The notes under the pieces: model-generated | Seen by the model: the letters and a program-made list of their open reading frames with translations, nothing else | Databases searched by the model: none | What the model was told of the DNA's origin: nothing | Part shown: positions 53,221 through 63,309 of the stretch, one piece after another | How positions within the stretch are numbered: the stretch's first letter is position 1 | How the letters are laid out: each line of letters starts with the position of its first letter | Made by a program: the position numbers and the translations under genes | NCBI GenBank assembly: GCA_028821265.1 | Contig: JAPPGU010000050.1 | Coordinates: 39,392 to 103,391, forward strand | Reading direction: 5' to 3' | DNA: 64,000 bases | From: a bacterium | GTDB taxonomy: Bacteria; Actinomycetota; Acidimicrobiia; Spongiisociales; Spongiisociaceae

Positions 53221-54912
53221 TTACAAGGGGATGGTGGGTGGAAGGAAGGAGACAACGAGGGTTGCCCTGCTGTAGTCGCCGTCGGTTCCAACACCCAGAG
53301 CTATCGGGCCCAGCCATCGTGCCAGCATCGAGAGCAGTCCGTCATCCGTCCCCATCCCCGCGGGACCCATCTGGTCGATGACGGTGGCAAGGTCGACGTA
53401 GGCCAAGAGAAGTGGGTCGTAGGAGATCTGCTCGACAGTCCGGCGGTACCGATCGGTGTCGGATATCCGACCTCTCGTACCCTGCTGGACAGCCACCGTG
53501 GTCTCGAGCGCATCTGCACTTGTTCCGATGGTGAGGAACCCACCGTTGAGTATGTAACCGAACGAGAGATCCTCGTCCTCCATCACTTGAGCGGGCCGGC
53601 CGCCGCCCAAGTCGAGTTCTTGCAGGGACACGCCGGTCAGCGAAGTGACACCGCCCGCGACGCGGTCCATCGTCCCTGCCAGGGCGTTCGCGGACAGGGG
53701 CCGGTGGGATAGCGCGGCTACCGCCTCGACGAAGGAACCCTGGCGGTCAGGGCTGTGGGCGGCGATGACCAGCTGACCGCCCAGATGGTCGAACAGGTCT
53801 GCCTCGAGGTCGAGCCCGATCCCGAGATCCACGAATCCCAGAGCGAGGTCCAGGGCATCGGCCAGCGTGGCGCCCTGATCGAAGTCCCCGCCATCCTCAC
53901 CCGACGGCAGGTCGAACAGGTAGCCGCCCGGTATCAGACCCGCTATCTCGCACCCGCCAAGGACTTCCCGCCAGCGGTCCATGTCGGGATCGAACTCGAT
54001 GGAGACGAACCCCAACGCATCGGCCGGGACGATGGCATCCGTGACAACGGCCGGGGTATCGGTCCACCAACTGGTCACATCCGGCGTCGCCAGGTCGACG
54101 ACCAGGCCGTCACCGACCCAATCGGCCGAGATCATCAACCACTCGGGCGTGTCGAACGGGACTCCTGGGCAGAAGCTGCGATCGGGATCACCCATCCGCC
54201 CGGCGAGCCACTCCAGGTCCACGTACGCCGACGCGAAACCCCCGTCGCGCGCCGCGGCCCTTGCCTCCTGGAAGCGCCGGGCGGAACCGAGGGCATCGGG
54301 ATGATCGCCGTCGATTCTCTCCAGCATCCCTTCAATCAGCCCGCTGTCGGTGCCGAAGAGAACGAGGTTTCCGGCCTGGGCGTAAACCTGTTCCTCCATC
54401 CAACCGTTGCCGGTTCCCACCCAGAGAACGCCATCATCGACTACCTGGCGCTCGAAGGAGGTGGACGCCCTCCGCTCCTGTTTCTCGAGCCAACCCTGCA
54501 AGAACTCGGCGGCCGCATCTCTGTCACTCGCCGCCACGGTGACCGCCACGCCGATACCGCCGTCCTCCAGGTCGACCACCGCCGCCGACACCTCGGTCCC
54601 TATCCAGGTGCCAAGTCCCCCGAGGACGGTCTCGATGGCATCGGGCAGGATGCCCTCTCCTTCGTCTTCCAACCCGCCGAGCCCTTCGAGTTCATCGAGC
54701 TGATCGAACAGCAAAGGAAGGATCCCGGAAGGACTCTCTCCAAGTGCCAGGTCCAGCCACACGTAGGCGACGGCGTCCTCCGGGTAGTACGAGGCGGCCG
54801 CCTCTGGCCGAGTGACGGAACTGGGACGGTCCGCGGAAAGTACCCGCCAGACCCACACGGACGCGACGGCGGCCGCTACCAATGCGACTGCGATCATCTC
54901 TTTACGGGTCAC
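53221..54912 (-). CDS. DUF3352-type membrane-anchored protein
   Basis: 563 residues: an N-terminal helix (MIAVALVAAAVASVWVWRVL) anchors a large extracytoplasmic domain. ASYYPEDAVAYVWLDLALG at the start of that domain and the repeated pattern of short beta-alpha units fit DUF3352, found in Actinobacteria and Cyanobacteria with unknown role. No cysteine-rich or enzymatic motif is visible. It lies upstream of the thiD-linked gene, separated by 95 bp, in the same direction. Confidence 0.75.
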   Translation of the reverse strand: MTRKEMIAVALVAAAVASVWVWRVLSADRPSSVTRPEAAASYYPEDAVAYVWLDLALGESPSGILPLLFDQLDELEGLGGLEDEGEGILPDAIETVLGGLGTWIGTEVSAAVVDLEDGGIGVAVTVAASDRDAAAEFLQGWLEKQERRASTSFERQVVDDGVLWVGTGNGWMEEQVYAQAGNLVLFGTDSGLIEGMLERIDGDHPDALGSARRFQEARAAARDGGFASAYVDLEWLAGRMGDPDRSFCPGVPFDTPEWLMISADWVGDGLVVDLATPDVTSWWTDTPAVVTDAIVPADALGFVSIEFDPDMDRWREVLGGCEIAGLIPGGYLFDLPSGEDGGDFDQGATLADALDLALGFVDLGIGLDLEADLFDHLGGQLVIAAHSPDRQGSFVEAVAALSHRPLSANALAGTMDRVAGGVTSLTGVSLQELDLGGGRPAQVMEDEDLSFGYILNGGFLTIGTSADALETTVAVQQGTRGRISDTDRYRRTVEQISYDPLLLAYVDLATVIDQMGPAGMGTDDGLLSMLARWLGPIALGVGTDGDYSRATLVVSFLPPTIPL

Positions 54913-55056
54913 GGGTCACCACGGTACCGAAAGACCGTGACAGCCAGGCAGGCCACCGGCCTCGGTCGCGGGCCGCAGCCCTGGGATCGCCGGCTCCGCG
55001 ATAATCAAAGGAACCGAGGCATCGACCCGATCATGGCTGCCGGCATGGGAGAGCAC

Positions 55057-55881
55057 ATGTCAACCAGTTCATCCCGCCCCGTACTCCGCGTCAGCGAGGA
55101 GGGTCGAGTTGCGCTGAGCGACCTGTTGCCGACCGAGGAGCCGATCGAGTTCCGGCTCCAGGGGGTTCCGATCGCGGTCCTGATGCGCACTCCGGGCCAT
55201 GACGAGGAGCTTGCCCGGGGCTTCGCCCTCACCGAGGGCATCATCCTGCATCCGGAGGAACTGGCCGAGGTCCGGGCGCTGCCGGGCCTGGACGGGGCAG
55301 GACGCTACGACCTGGTCCTGGCCGAGGGGATCCGGGTCGACGAGGAGCAGTTTCGCCGCAACCTCTACGCCACCTCTTCATGCGGCGTCTGTGGCAAGGC
55401 CTCGATCGATGCAGTGCGGGTGGCGGCGCCACCCCTCCCGGCCGGGCCGGTCATCCCCGGCGGCCTGCTGCAGGATCTCATGGAGTCGATGCGCTCGGCC
55501 CAGGCCGGCTTCGACGCCACCGGCGGGCTCCACGCCGCCGCCGCCTTCACCGGCGAGGGCGAGTTCCTGGGCGCCCGCGAGGACGTGGGCCGGCACAACG
55601 CCATGGACAAGCTGGTCGGCCGGCTTTCGTCCCGCCGCTGGCCGATGGGGGAGATGGTCGTCACCGTCTCCGGCCGGGTGTCGTTCGAGTTGGTGCAGAA
55701 GGCGGCGGTGGCCGGGATCAGCATTTTGGCCGGCGTCTCGGCCGCCTCCTCCCTGGCGGTAGATCTCGCCGATGAGCTGGGCCTGACCGTGGCGGGCTTC
55801 GTCAGGCCGGGCGGATTCAACCTCTACACCCACCCCCACCGCATAGCGTCTCAGGACGAGAGGCCTCCTACCGACGATTGA
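55057..55881 (+). CDS. fdhD: Formate dehydrogenase accessory sulfurtransferase FdhD
   Basis: 274 residues. FdhD moves sulfur from a cysteine desulfurase to the molybdenum cofactor of formate dehydrogenase. The catalytic loop SSCGVCGKAS (CxxC) sits near residue 110, with GFALTEGIILHPEEL before it and FTGEGEFLGAREDVGRHNAMDK after it. ATG 55057 is chosen because GGGAGAG precedes it; ATGs at 55033 and 55045 are alternatives. No formate dehydrogenase gene lies in the window. Confidence 0.93.
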   Translation: MSTSSSRPVLRVSEEGRVALSDLLPTEEPIEFRLQGVPIAVLMRTPGHDEELARGFALTEGIILHPEELAEVRALPGLDGAGRYDLVLAEGIRVDEEQFRRNLYATSSCGVCGKASIDAVRVAAPPLPAGPVIPGGLLQDLMESMRSAQAGFDATGGLHAAAAFTGEGEFLGAREDVGRHNAMDKLVGRLSSRRWPMGEMVVTVSGRVSFELVQKAAVAGISILAGVSAASSLAVDLADELGLTVAGFVRPGGFNLYTHPHRIASQDERPPTDD

Positions 55882-55951
55882 GCGTTGAAACGCCTTGGCC
55901 AGGCGCCGCCCGCCTATCCCACCCCGAACCGCGGACCGGCCCGAACCCGAA

Positions 55952-56158
55952 CCTTAGGTTCGTGGTGTGGTGTGGCGCGCCGTGAGCCTTAGGTTGGTGG
56001 TGCGTTGCGAACCTTAGGTTCGTGGTGTGGTGTAGCGCGCCGTGAGCCTTAGGTTCGTGGTGTGGTGTGGTGCGTTGTGAGCCTTAGGTTCGTGGTGTGG
56101 TGTGGTGCGTTGTGAGCCTTAGGTTCGTGGTGTGGTGTGGCGCGTTGTGAGCCTTAGG
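55952..56158. repeat. Seven-copy tandem array, mostly 35-bp units centred on CCTTAGG
   Basis: CCTTAGG occurs at 55952, 55987, 56012, 56047, 56082, 56117 and 56152, spaced 35, 25, 35, 35, 35 and 35 bp. Each unit continues with GTTCGTGGTGTGGTGTGG and a GCGCG or GCGTT end. The core AACCTTAGGTT is a near-palindrome. The last copy contains the TAA stop of the minus-strand mog gene. Confidence 0.9.
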
Positions 56159-56645
56159 TTCGGTGTTCGGTGTCGCCGGCCAGCAGCTGGAGGATGTGGG
56201 GTAGCAACGGTTCGAGGGCGTCCATGCCCTCGGTCACGGCTTTCGGGCTGCCGGGGAGGTTGACCACCAGGCAGGCCCCGATCACGCCCGCCACGCCGCG
56301 TGACAGGGCGGCCATGGGCGTGTGGCGCAGGCCCTCCGCCCGGATCAGCTCCGACAGGCCGGCGGCCGGACGGTCGATCAGGGCGGCGGTGGCCTCCGGG
56401 GTCACGTCCCTGGGCCCGAAGCCCGTACCGCCGGTGGTGACGATCAGCCGGCGCCGCGGGGCCAGCCGCGCCAGCAACTCCTGGATCACCTCACGGTCGT
56501 CCGGGACCAGATGGCGGTCGACCCGGAAGCCCAGGCCGGAGAGCCGGGCGGCCAGAACGTCGCCGGACGTGTCGGCCCGGGTCCCGTGGGTCACCCCGTC
56601 GCTCACGGTCACCGCAGATGCCTTGATGGTGTCCATGGCCCCCAT
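56154..56645 (-). CDS. MogA/MoaB-family molybdopterin adenylyltransferase
   Basis: 163 residues of the MPT-binding fold. [18 protein letters not shown] at the start, [18 protein letters not shown] and [18 protein letters not shown] are conserved. It likely adenylates molybdopterin before molybdenum insertion (MogA/MoaB types cannot be separated safely here). The stop codon lies within the last copy of a 35-bp repeat. With modABC and fdhD this is the third molybdenum-related locus. ATG 56636 is an alternative start. Confidence 0.9.
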   Translation of the reverse strand: MGAMDTIKASAVTVSDGVTHGTRADTSGDVLAARLSGLGFRVDRHLVPDDREVIQELLARLAPRRRLIVTTGGTGFGPRDVTPEATAALIDRPAAGLSELIRAEGLRHTPMAALSRGVAGVIGACLVVNLPGSPKAVTEGMDALEPLLPHILQLLAGDTEHRT

Positions 56646-56709
56646 GGTACGGGACCGTCACGCCACCCCGGACGCCCGATGCCGGTCCGGGGCGGGCTAG
56701 CCTGCCCGC

Positions 56710-57507
56710 GTGTCCTGGATCCTCCTCACCAACGACGACGGCGTGGACAGCCCCGCCCTCCCACCCTTCCGCGCCGCCCTCCGGTCGCTGGGAGAGGTGC
56801 GCACGGTGGTCCCGGCCGGGCAGCGAAGCTGGATCGGGAAGGCCCTGACCCGCTTCGAGCCCATCGAGGTGGCCGAAGTGGACCAGGCCGGCGCCACCGT
56901 GGTGACCGTGTCGGGCACCCCTGCCGACGCCGTGCAGGTGGCGGCCGGGTACTTCGGGTCACCTCCGGACCTGGTGGTCTCCGGCATCAACATCGGCTAC
57001 AACCACGGCGCCGGCTACATCATCAGCTCCGGGACGGTCGGCGCCGCCTTCGAAGGATGGGAACTCGGGATCCGGTCCGTGGCCTTCTCCGCCGGGGTGC
57101 GGGGACGCTGGCATACCTGGTATCCGATCATGCGATCCGCTGCCTCCGCACCGGACTGGGAGCGCCTGGCCGCGGTCTGCGCCGACATCCTCGGCGACCT
57201 GCTCGACGCGGACCTCCCCGCCGACGTGGTCACGGTCAACCTCCCGTGGGAGGCCGACCTCGCCACCCCGCGCCGGGTGGTGCCGCCTGCCCGGGTCACC
57301 TATGGGCAGATGCATCATCGGCTCGCGGACGGGACCTACACGCACAACTACCAGGAGGACTTCGGAGACGTCCCGCTGGACGGCACCGACATCGGCGTGA
57401 ACCATGCGGGCGAGATCGCCATCACCCCCCTGATGGCCCCGGCCTCGCCCCCGGTTGCCGAGGAGGCCCGCAACCGCGTCGAACGCCCGGCGGGCGCGGC
57501 GACCTAG
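56710..57507 (+). CDS. surE: 5'/3'-nucleotidase SurE
   Basis: 265 residues. WILLTNDDGVDSPAL (metal-binding DD) and LVVSGINIGYNHGAGYIISS (nucleotide site) with GTVGAAFEGWELGIRSVAFS are diagnostic. Dephosphorylates nucleoside monophosphates. TAGCCT lies 6 nt before the GTG start, pointing to a leaderless mRNA. It is divergent from mog and followed closely by a small membrane protein gene. Confidence 0.94.
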   Translation: MSWILLTNDDGVDSPALPPFRAALRSLGEVRTVVPAGQRSWIGKALTRFEPIEVAEVDQAGATVVTVSGTPADAVQVAAGYFGSPPDLVVSGINIGYNHGAGYIISSGTVGAAFEGWELGIRSVAFSAGVRGRWHTWYPIMRSAASAPDWERLAAVCADILGDLLDADLPADVVTVNLPWEADLATPRRVVPPARVTYGQMHHRLADGTYTHNYQEDFGDVPLDGTDIGVNHAGEIAITPLMAPASPPVAEEARNRVERPAGAAT

Positions 57508-57523
57508 CGAGAGAGGCCCGGCG

Positions 57524-57811
57524 ATGAGCTATATCGTTGATCGGATGAGCCGGTCCAAGCTACCTACGGTGGTGGCGCTCGCAGCGCTGCTCATCGCCAC
57601 CTGGATGGATTGGCAGTGGGTCTGGGGAGTCTTCTTCCTGTACTGGGCTGTTCTCGGCATCATGACCGGACAGGCCTTCGTGGTGCGGACCGTCGATCAA
57701 GATGAGAGCCCTCTCCTGTTCTGGCTGATCAGCGTGACGTGGCTGGTGGTCGCCGCGCTGTCCATCTTCTACGACCTCTTTCCCGAGACCGCCCGCCTCT
57801 GGTTGGGATAG
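57524..57811 (+). CDS. Small three-helix membrane protein
   Basis: 95 residues with three hydrophobic segments (LPTVVALAALLIATW, VWGVFFLYWAVLGIMTGQAF, LLFWLISVTWLVVAALSIFY). It lies 17 bp after surE and 4 bp before the Rieske oxygenase gene, so it could belong to either. Unknown family; the tight spacing to the oxygenase is the main clue. ATG 57524 is preceded by GAGAGG. Confidence 0.7.
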   Translation: MSYIVDRMSRSKLPTVVALAALLIATWMDWQWVWGVFFLYWAVLGIMTGQAFVVRTVDQDESPLLFWLISVTWLVVAALSIFYDLFPETARLWLG

Positions 57812-57815
57812 AGCG

Positions 57816-58955
57816 ATGGCCGACCGGAGAGGAATGCCCATCCTGCCCGTGGAGGCCTACACCTCGAGGGCGTGGTTCGACCGCGAGCAGGAGCGCATCT
57901 TCTCCCGCACCTGGGCTTGCGCCGGTCTCGCCGAGGACGTGGCCGAGCCGGGCCAGTACGTGTCGGTGCAGGCCGGGCTCAACAATATCTTCATCGTGAT
58001 GGGCAGGGACCGCCGGTTGCGGGCCTTTCACAACATCTGCCGCCACCGGGGGACGCAGCTGCTGAGGGCGGTGGGCAAGACCCAGCGCGCCATCGTCTGC
58101 CCCTATCACGACTGGACCTATGACCTCGAGGGGCGCCTCGTCTCCGTGCCGGACCGGGAGCGCCAGTTCCCGGGAGTCGACCTGGACTGCGTCAGCCTCA
58201 AGAAGGCCTCGGTGGACCTGTGGAGAGGGATGCTATGGGTGCATCCCGATGAGAACGCGGGTTCGATAATGGACTGGTTCGGCGAGGTGGAGCCGCACCT
58301 GGGCCCTCACGAGGTGGACGAGCTTGCCGAGTACCCGAAGGGGCGCACCGAGCACACCATCGAGGCCAACTGGAAGATCGTGGTCGAGAACTACATCGAC
58401 GGTTACCACCTGGCGCACCTCCACTCCGGGACGCTGGGGATGTACGACCACTCGCGCATCGAGTCGGGCTTCGTCGGCCCGCACTTCGCGTTCTGGGAGC
58501 CCCTGGCGCCGGACTACGCCAAGGACGTAGAGAAGAACTCGCCCTATCCGCTGGTGATTCCAGCCGAGCAGGCGGGCGCATGGGTGCCGATGCTCTTCCC
58601 CGGCATCGGGCTGGCGGAGACCGAGAGCACCTGGTCCCTGTTCCACGTGAACCCGATCTCGCCCGACCGCACCCGGGTGGTCATCCGCACCAGGGTGGCC
58701 GCCGTTCCGTACCGGGCCTTCGCGCGCCAGGCGGCCCGCTCGCGACGGTTCTGGGCCAGGCGCGTCTCCGGTAAGTTCGAAGGGCATGGAGACGACCCCA
58801 TGGCCTCGGGCGACTTCATGGCCGAGGACATCTACGCCTGCGAGCAGCAGCAGCGGTCCCTCCGGAGCCCCTACTTCGAGCATGGCCCTTCCTCGGAGGG
58901 CGAGGCCGGGGTACGCGAGCACCAGGAACTGGTGCGGCGCTGGGTCGAGGGATAG
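57816..58955 (+). CDS. Rieske non-heme iron oxygenase, large subunit
   Basis: 379 residues. The Rieske [2Fe-2S] motif is CRHRG (C-x-H) and, about 19 residues on, CPYHDWTYDLEG (C-x2-H), near residues 74-100. The mononuclear iron site is NWKIVVENYIDGYHLAHLH (two His) with a C-terminal acidic ligand, likely in SGDFMAEDIYACEQQ. Size and motifs resemble glycine-betaine/carnitine-type demethylating or monooxygenating enzymes more than biphenyl-type dioxygenases; the substrate is not determined. The reductase gene starts at the next base. Confidence 0.9.
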   Translation: MADRRGMPILPVEAYTSRAWFDREQERIFSRTWACAGLAEDVAEPGQYVSVQAGLNNIFIVMGRDRRLRAFHNICRHRGTQLLRAVGKTQRAIVCPYHDWTYDLEGRLVSVPDRERQFPGVDLDCVSLKKASVDLWRGMLWVHPDENAGSIMDWFGEVEPHLGPHEVDELAEYPKGRTEHTIEANWKIVVENYIDGYHLAHLHSGTLGMYDHSRIESGFVGPHFAFWEPLAPDYAKDVEKNSPYPLVIPAEQAGAWVPMLFPGIGLAETESTWSLFHVNPISPDRTRVVIRTRVAAVPYRAFARQAARSRRFWARRVSGKFEGHGDDPMASGDFMAEDIYACEQQQRSLRSPYFEHGPSSEGEAGVREHQELVRRWVEG

Positions 58956-60011
58956 GTGGACGGAGGATTCCACCGGCTCCGGGTAGCGGCGACCCGGGCC
59001 GAGACCGAGCGGGCCACCAGCCTGGTCTTCGAGGTTCCAGAAGGGCTGCGGGAGGCCTTTCGCTGGAAGGCCGGTCAGCACGTCACGCTGCGCTTTCACC
59101 TCGGTGGTGAAGAGGTACGGAGGCCCTACTCGATCTCCGCCAAGCCGGAGGGCGGACGTCTGCGCGTCACCGTCAAGCGGCACGAGAGTGGCCTGGTCTC
59201 GAATCACGTGAACGACCGCGTGGCCGCCGGCGACGTGGTGGAAGTGATGCCTCCCTTCGGCGGCTTCTACCTGGATCCCGATCCCAGGGCCCGGCGCACT
59301 TACTACTTCTTCGGTGCGGGCAGCGGCATCACGCCGGTGTTCGCCATGATCGGCTCGGTTCTGGGGTCCGAGCCCCACTCCGTAGCTCGGCTGGCCTACG
59401 GCAATGTCGACGCCGGATCGGTCATCTTCCGCGAGGACTTGACCCGGATGGAGGAGGGATCGGACGGTCGTCTCCTGGTCCGGCACGTCCTGTCATCCCC
59501 ATCCCGGGCGTCGTCCCCCGCGCCTTGGAGGCGAGGACGGGTCGACGCCAGGTGCGTGGCCGATTTCATCAACGAGCATCCGCCGTACGCCCAGGACACG
59601 CGCTACTACGTTTGCGGACCGGGAGGGATGAACGCCGCCGTCCGGCGTGCCCTCCTGGATATCGACGTGCCGGACACGCGTATCCGCATGGAGAGCTACG
59701 GACCGGTCGAGCCACCGGACGACTCGCTGGCGGGCGTGGCGGCGGAGGCCACGGTACGGCTCGGAGGAGCGACCCTCACCGTTCCGGTGGCGGCCGGGCA
59801 GACGGTCCTCGCCGCGACGCGGGCCGCCGACGAGACTCCGCCCTTCTCCTGCGAGTCGGGAGTCTGCGGCGCCTGCCGGGCAATGCTGCGCCGGGGGAGA
59901 GTCCACCTACGAGCCCGCATGGCCTTGACCGACGCCGACATCTCCCGAGGGGCGATTCTCACGTGCCAAGCTCTACCCATTACCCCCCGGCTCACGGTGG
60001 AATACGACTGA
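58956..60011 (+). CDS. Ferredoxin-type reductase partner of the Rieske oxygenase
   Basis: 351 residues: FAD domain (GQHVTLRFHLGGEEVRRPYS), NAD(P) domain (FGAGSGITPVFAMIG, YYVCGPGGMNAAV), and a C-terminal plant-type [2Fe-2S] ferredoxin with CESGVCGACRAML and a distal Cys in ILTCQALP. The order FAD-NAD-Fd matches GbcB/CntB/KshB-like class reductases. The GTG start directly abuts the oxygenase TAG, so the two are one transcription unit. Confidence 0.92.
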   Translation: MDGGFHRLRVAATRAETERATSLVFEVPEGLREAFRWKAGQHVTLRFHLGGEEVRRPYSISAKPEGGRLRVTVKRHESGLVSNHVNDRVAAGDVVEVMPPFGGFYLDPDPRARRTYYFFGAGSGITPVFAMIGSVLGSEPHSVARLAYGNVDAGSVIFREDLTRMEEGSDGRLLVRHVLSSPSRASSPAPWRRGRVDARCVADFINEHPPYAQDTRYYVCGPGGMNAAVRRALLDIDVPDTRIRMESYGPVEPPDDSLAGVAAEATVRLGGATLTVPVAAGQTVLAATRAADETPPFSCESGVCGACRAMLRRGRVHLRARMALTDADISRGAILTCQALPITPRLTVEYD

Positions 60012-60039
60012 GACCCGGCCGCCGGACCCGGATCCGGTG

Positions 60040-61218
60040 TCAGCCGCCCTGGCAAGCGATCGCTTCGTGCAGCGCCTTCGAGAGGGCGCGAGCGCGGGGG
60101 TCGGTGCCCGCGTTCATGTAGGTCTGGTTCATCGCATATCCGAAGCCCACCTCTGCCACCGGGTCGGCGTAGCCGATGGCTCCTCCTATACCTTGCATAC
60201 CGAACGCCTCGTCGTTTGGTCCCAGTGACATGCCGCCCCCGATGGAGCGGCCGTAGCCGAGGGCGACGCGGGAAACGCCGCCGAATATGGCATCGATGCC
60301 CCGGGCCTGTTCAGCAGAGTGAGCAGCGACCGACTGCTCGGATACGATCCGCACTCCGTCGAGCACGCCTCCTCTGGCCAGCATGGCGTACATGCGGGCC
60401 ACGCTCCGGGCGTCGCCGATTCCGTTGATGGCCGGCGCCTCCGCCGTCCAGAAGTCCGGGTTGTTGGCCAGGTCGACCGGGCTCAACCGCTCCGGACCGA
60501 TGAAGAGAGCGGCGCCGGCGGGACTTTCGGGCCCCCAGATGGCCCTCAGGAGGTCAGCCGCCGGGTCGGGATCGGGCAGGAGCCTGGCCACCCGCCCGTG
60601 CTGCTCGACGGGAAGCCCGATCCACAAGTCCAGACCGAGCGGGCGGGCCACTTCGTCCGCGAAGAACGTCCCGAGAGTACGGCCGTCGATCCGCCGCACT
60701 AACTCGCCCACCAGCCAGCCGTAGCTGATCGAGTGGTAGCCCAGGGTGGTTCCCGGCTCCCAGGCCAAGGGTGCTGCGGCGAGCCGGGCCGCGATCTCAT
60801 CGGTGCGATGCCAACCCGCCGTGTCGTCACCGCTTACGAGATCCCAGTAACGGGGGAAGGACGGAAGCCCGAGCGTGTGGCTGAGGACATGCCGGACCAG
60901 CGCCCGGTCCTTGCCCAGTGCGGCGAACTCGGGCCAGTAGGCGGCAACCGGGGCGTTCACGTCTAACAGCCCGCGATCGGCCAGGATCTGGGCCACGAGG
61001 GCCGTCGGCCCCTTCGTCACCGAGAACAGGAAGACGAGCGTGTCGTGTGCCCAATGGCAGTCAGGCGTCGCCATCCCTGCCCAGATGTTGACTACGCACT
61101 CGCTACCCACGTAGGCGCAGAACTCGGCCCCCACCTCGCCCCGGACGGCGAAGTTCTCCTCGAACGCGTCGACCACCCGTTCGAAACCCGTGGCTACGTG
61201 CCCGCTGATGTCGGTCAA
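60040..61218 (-). CDS. Serine hydrolase of the beta-lactamase/EstB type
   Basis: 392 residues. The nucleophile motif SVTKG (SxxK) is near residue 60, and YHSISYGWLVGELVRR carries the Tyr motif. GMQGIGGAIGYADPVAEVGF provides the usual C-terminal glycine-rich strand in place of KTG. Such proteins are esterases or peptidases rather than true beta-lactamases. The start is taken as TTG 61218, where MTDISG-like alignment begins; the frame extends well upstream but overlaps the glyA leader. No signal peptide is visible. Confidence 0.85.
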   Translation of the reverse strand: MTDISGHVATGFERVVDAFEENFAVRGEVGAEFCAYVGSECVVNIWAGMATPDCHWAHDTLVFLFSVTKGPTALVAQILADRGLLDVNAPVAAYWPEFAALGKDRALVRHVLSHTLGLPSFPRYWDLVSGDDTAGWHRTDEIAARLAAAPLAWEPGTTLGYHSISYGWLVGELVRRIDGRTLGTFFADEVARPLGLDLWIGLPVEQHGRVARLLPDPDPAADLLRAIWGPESPAGAALFIGPERLSPVDLANNPDFWTAEAPAINGIGDARSVARMYAMLARGGVLDGVRIVSEQSVAAHSAEQARGIDAIFGGVSRVALGYGRSIGGGMSLGPNDEAFGMQGIGGAIGYADPVAEVGFGYAMNQTYMNAGTDPRARALSKALHEAIACQGG

Positions 61219-61402
61219 TGCCGGCGTTCTTTCACCCTTTCGGACACTAGAAGGGGGTTGAAACCCCGCGCAAAGCCGTCCAGCGCCAGCCGCCGACCCG
61301 CGGACGGCCGGTATGGGCCGGAGAACCGGCGCAGCATCCGTTTCCGGCTCCCCGCTAGTACCCTGGGGCCGCGTCCAGAGCGGAGGTGACGGCATCACCG
61401 AC

Positions 61403-62665
<1,263 letters not shown>

Positions 62666-62713
62666 TCCTCATCATCCCGGCGTCTGATGGGTAGCCCCCG
62701 GAAGGAGACTCGG

Positions 62714-62959
62714 ATGCAGGTTCGCTATGACTCGGAAGCCGATGCGATCTTCCTCCTGCTTCGCGCCGTTCAAGGCGGGGAAGCAGGCGGGCGACGCCTG
62801 GACGACACCCGCATAGTCCATCGCGACCGCTCCGGCCGCGTCTTCGCGTACGAGTTCCTGTCCGTGAGCCGAGGTGTCTCTCTTGACGGAATCGGAAGTG
62901 ACGACGCAGCGCTGATCCGTGAAACGCTCCGGCCTTTGAGTCGGTTGGCGGTCGCCTGA
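62714..62959 (+). CDS. DUF2283-like small protein
   Basis: 81 residues. MQVRYDSEADAIFLLLRAV and RIVHRDRSGRVFAYEFLSVS match the small beta-rich DUF2283 pattern, in which a YD...A..I motif starts the domain. GGAAGGAG precedes the ATG. Unknown function; such genes are often near toxin-antitoxin or metabolic loci, with no clear link here. Confidence 0.7.
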   Translation: MQVRYDSEADAIFLLLRAVQGGEAGGRRLDDTRIVHRDRSGRVFAYEFLSVSRGVSLDGIGSDDAALIRETLRPLSRLAVA

Positions 62960-63025
62960 CGGCAGGTTGTCGACCGATTTCACCCTGACCGGCCTGCCTG
63001 GGTTGCCCTGGCTCGGAAAGTGTAG

Positions 63026-63051
63026 CTTTAGATTGTCATGACTATCTAAAG
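63026..63051. promoter_or_regulatory. Palindromic operator-like site CTTTAGAT..TCATGA..ATCTAAAG
   Basis: CTTTAGAT and ATCTAAAG are exact reverse complements around a central TCATGA, itself a palindrome. The overall dyad resembles MarR-type operators. It lies in an AT-rich stretch with no intact neighbouring gene. Confidence 0.45.
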
Positions 63052-63095
63052 TCCATGCTTAGAGAACATATTTCTATAGTTATTGCTATTGGTTT

Positions 63096-63197
63096 GTGAC
63101 CTGCCACGAATCCTGCCCACGCCGCACCGACGATGGCATCTACATCATCCCGGCGACGGACTTCGCCCGTCGTCTCTGGCAGGGCGACCTCGAATAG
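63096..63197 (+). pseudogene. Possible C-terminal gene fragment
   Basis: 33 codons read VTCHESCPRRTDDGIYIIPA then TDFARRLWQGDLE before a TAG. The composition is protein-like and ends cleanly, but there is no start or upstream domain. It may be the tail of a deleted gene. No family can be named. Confidence 0.3.
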
Positions 63198-63309
63198 GAC
63201 CCGACCCACCACCGACGCGGACCCAGTTCGGTTCGTTCAGGGCCGGGCGTCTATACATCGCAAGGGGCCATCCCGGTTGAGGATCGCTCTGTCGGTCGTG
63301 GAGCAGGGA

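Noticed and set aside
53755..55056. An N-terminal extension of fdhD of more than 400 codons
   Set aside because: The extension is antisense to the DUF3352 gene, and FdhD proteins are about 260-280 residues, matching a start at 55057.
55952..56158. The 35-bp repeats as a CRISPR array
   Set aside because: Units are contiguous with no unique spacers, and no cas genes lie nearby.
61219..61402. A riboswitch (glycine or THF type) before glyA
   Set aside because: No conserved core of either class was recognised in the leader.
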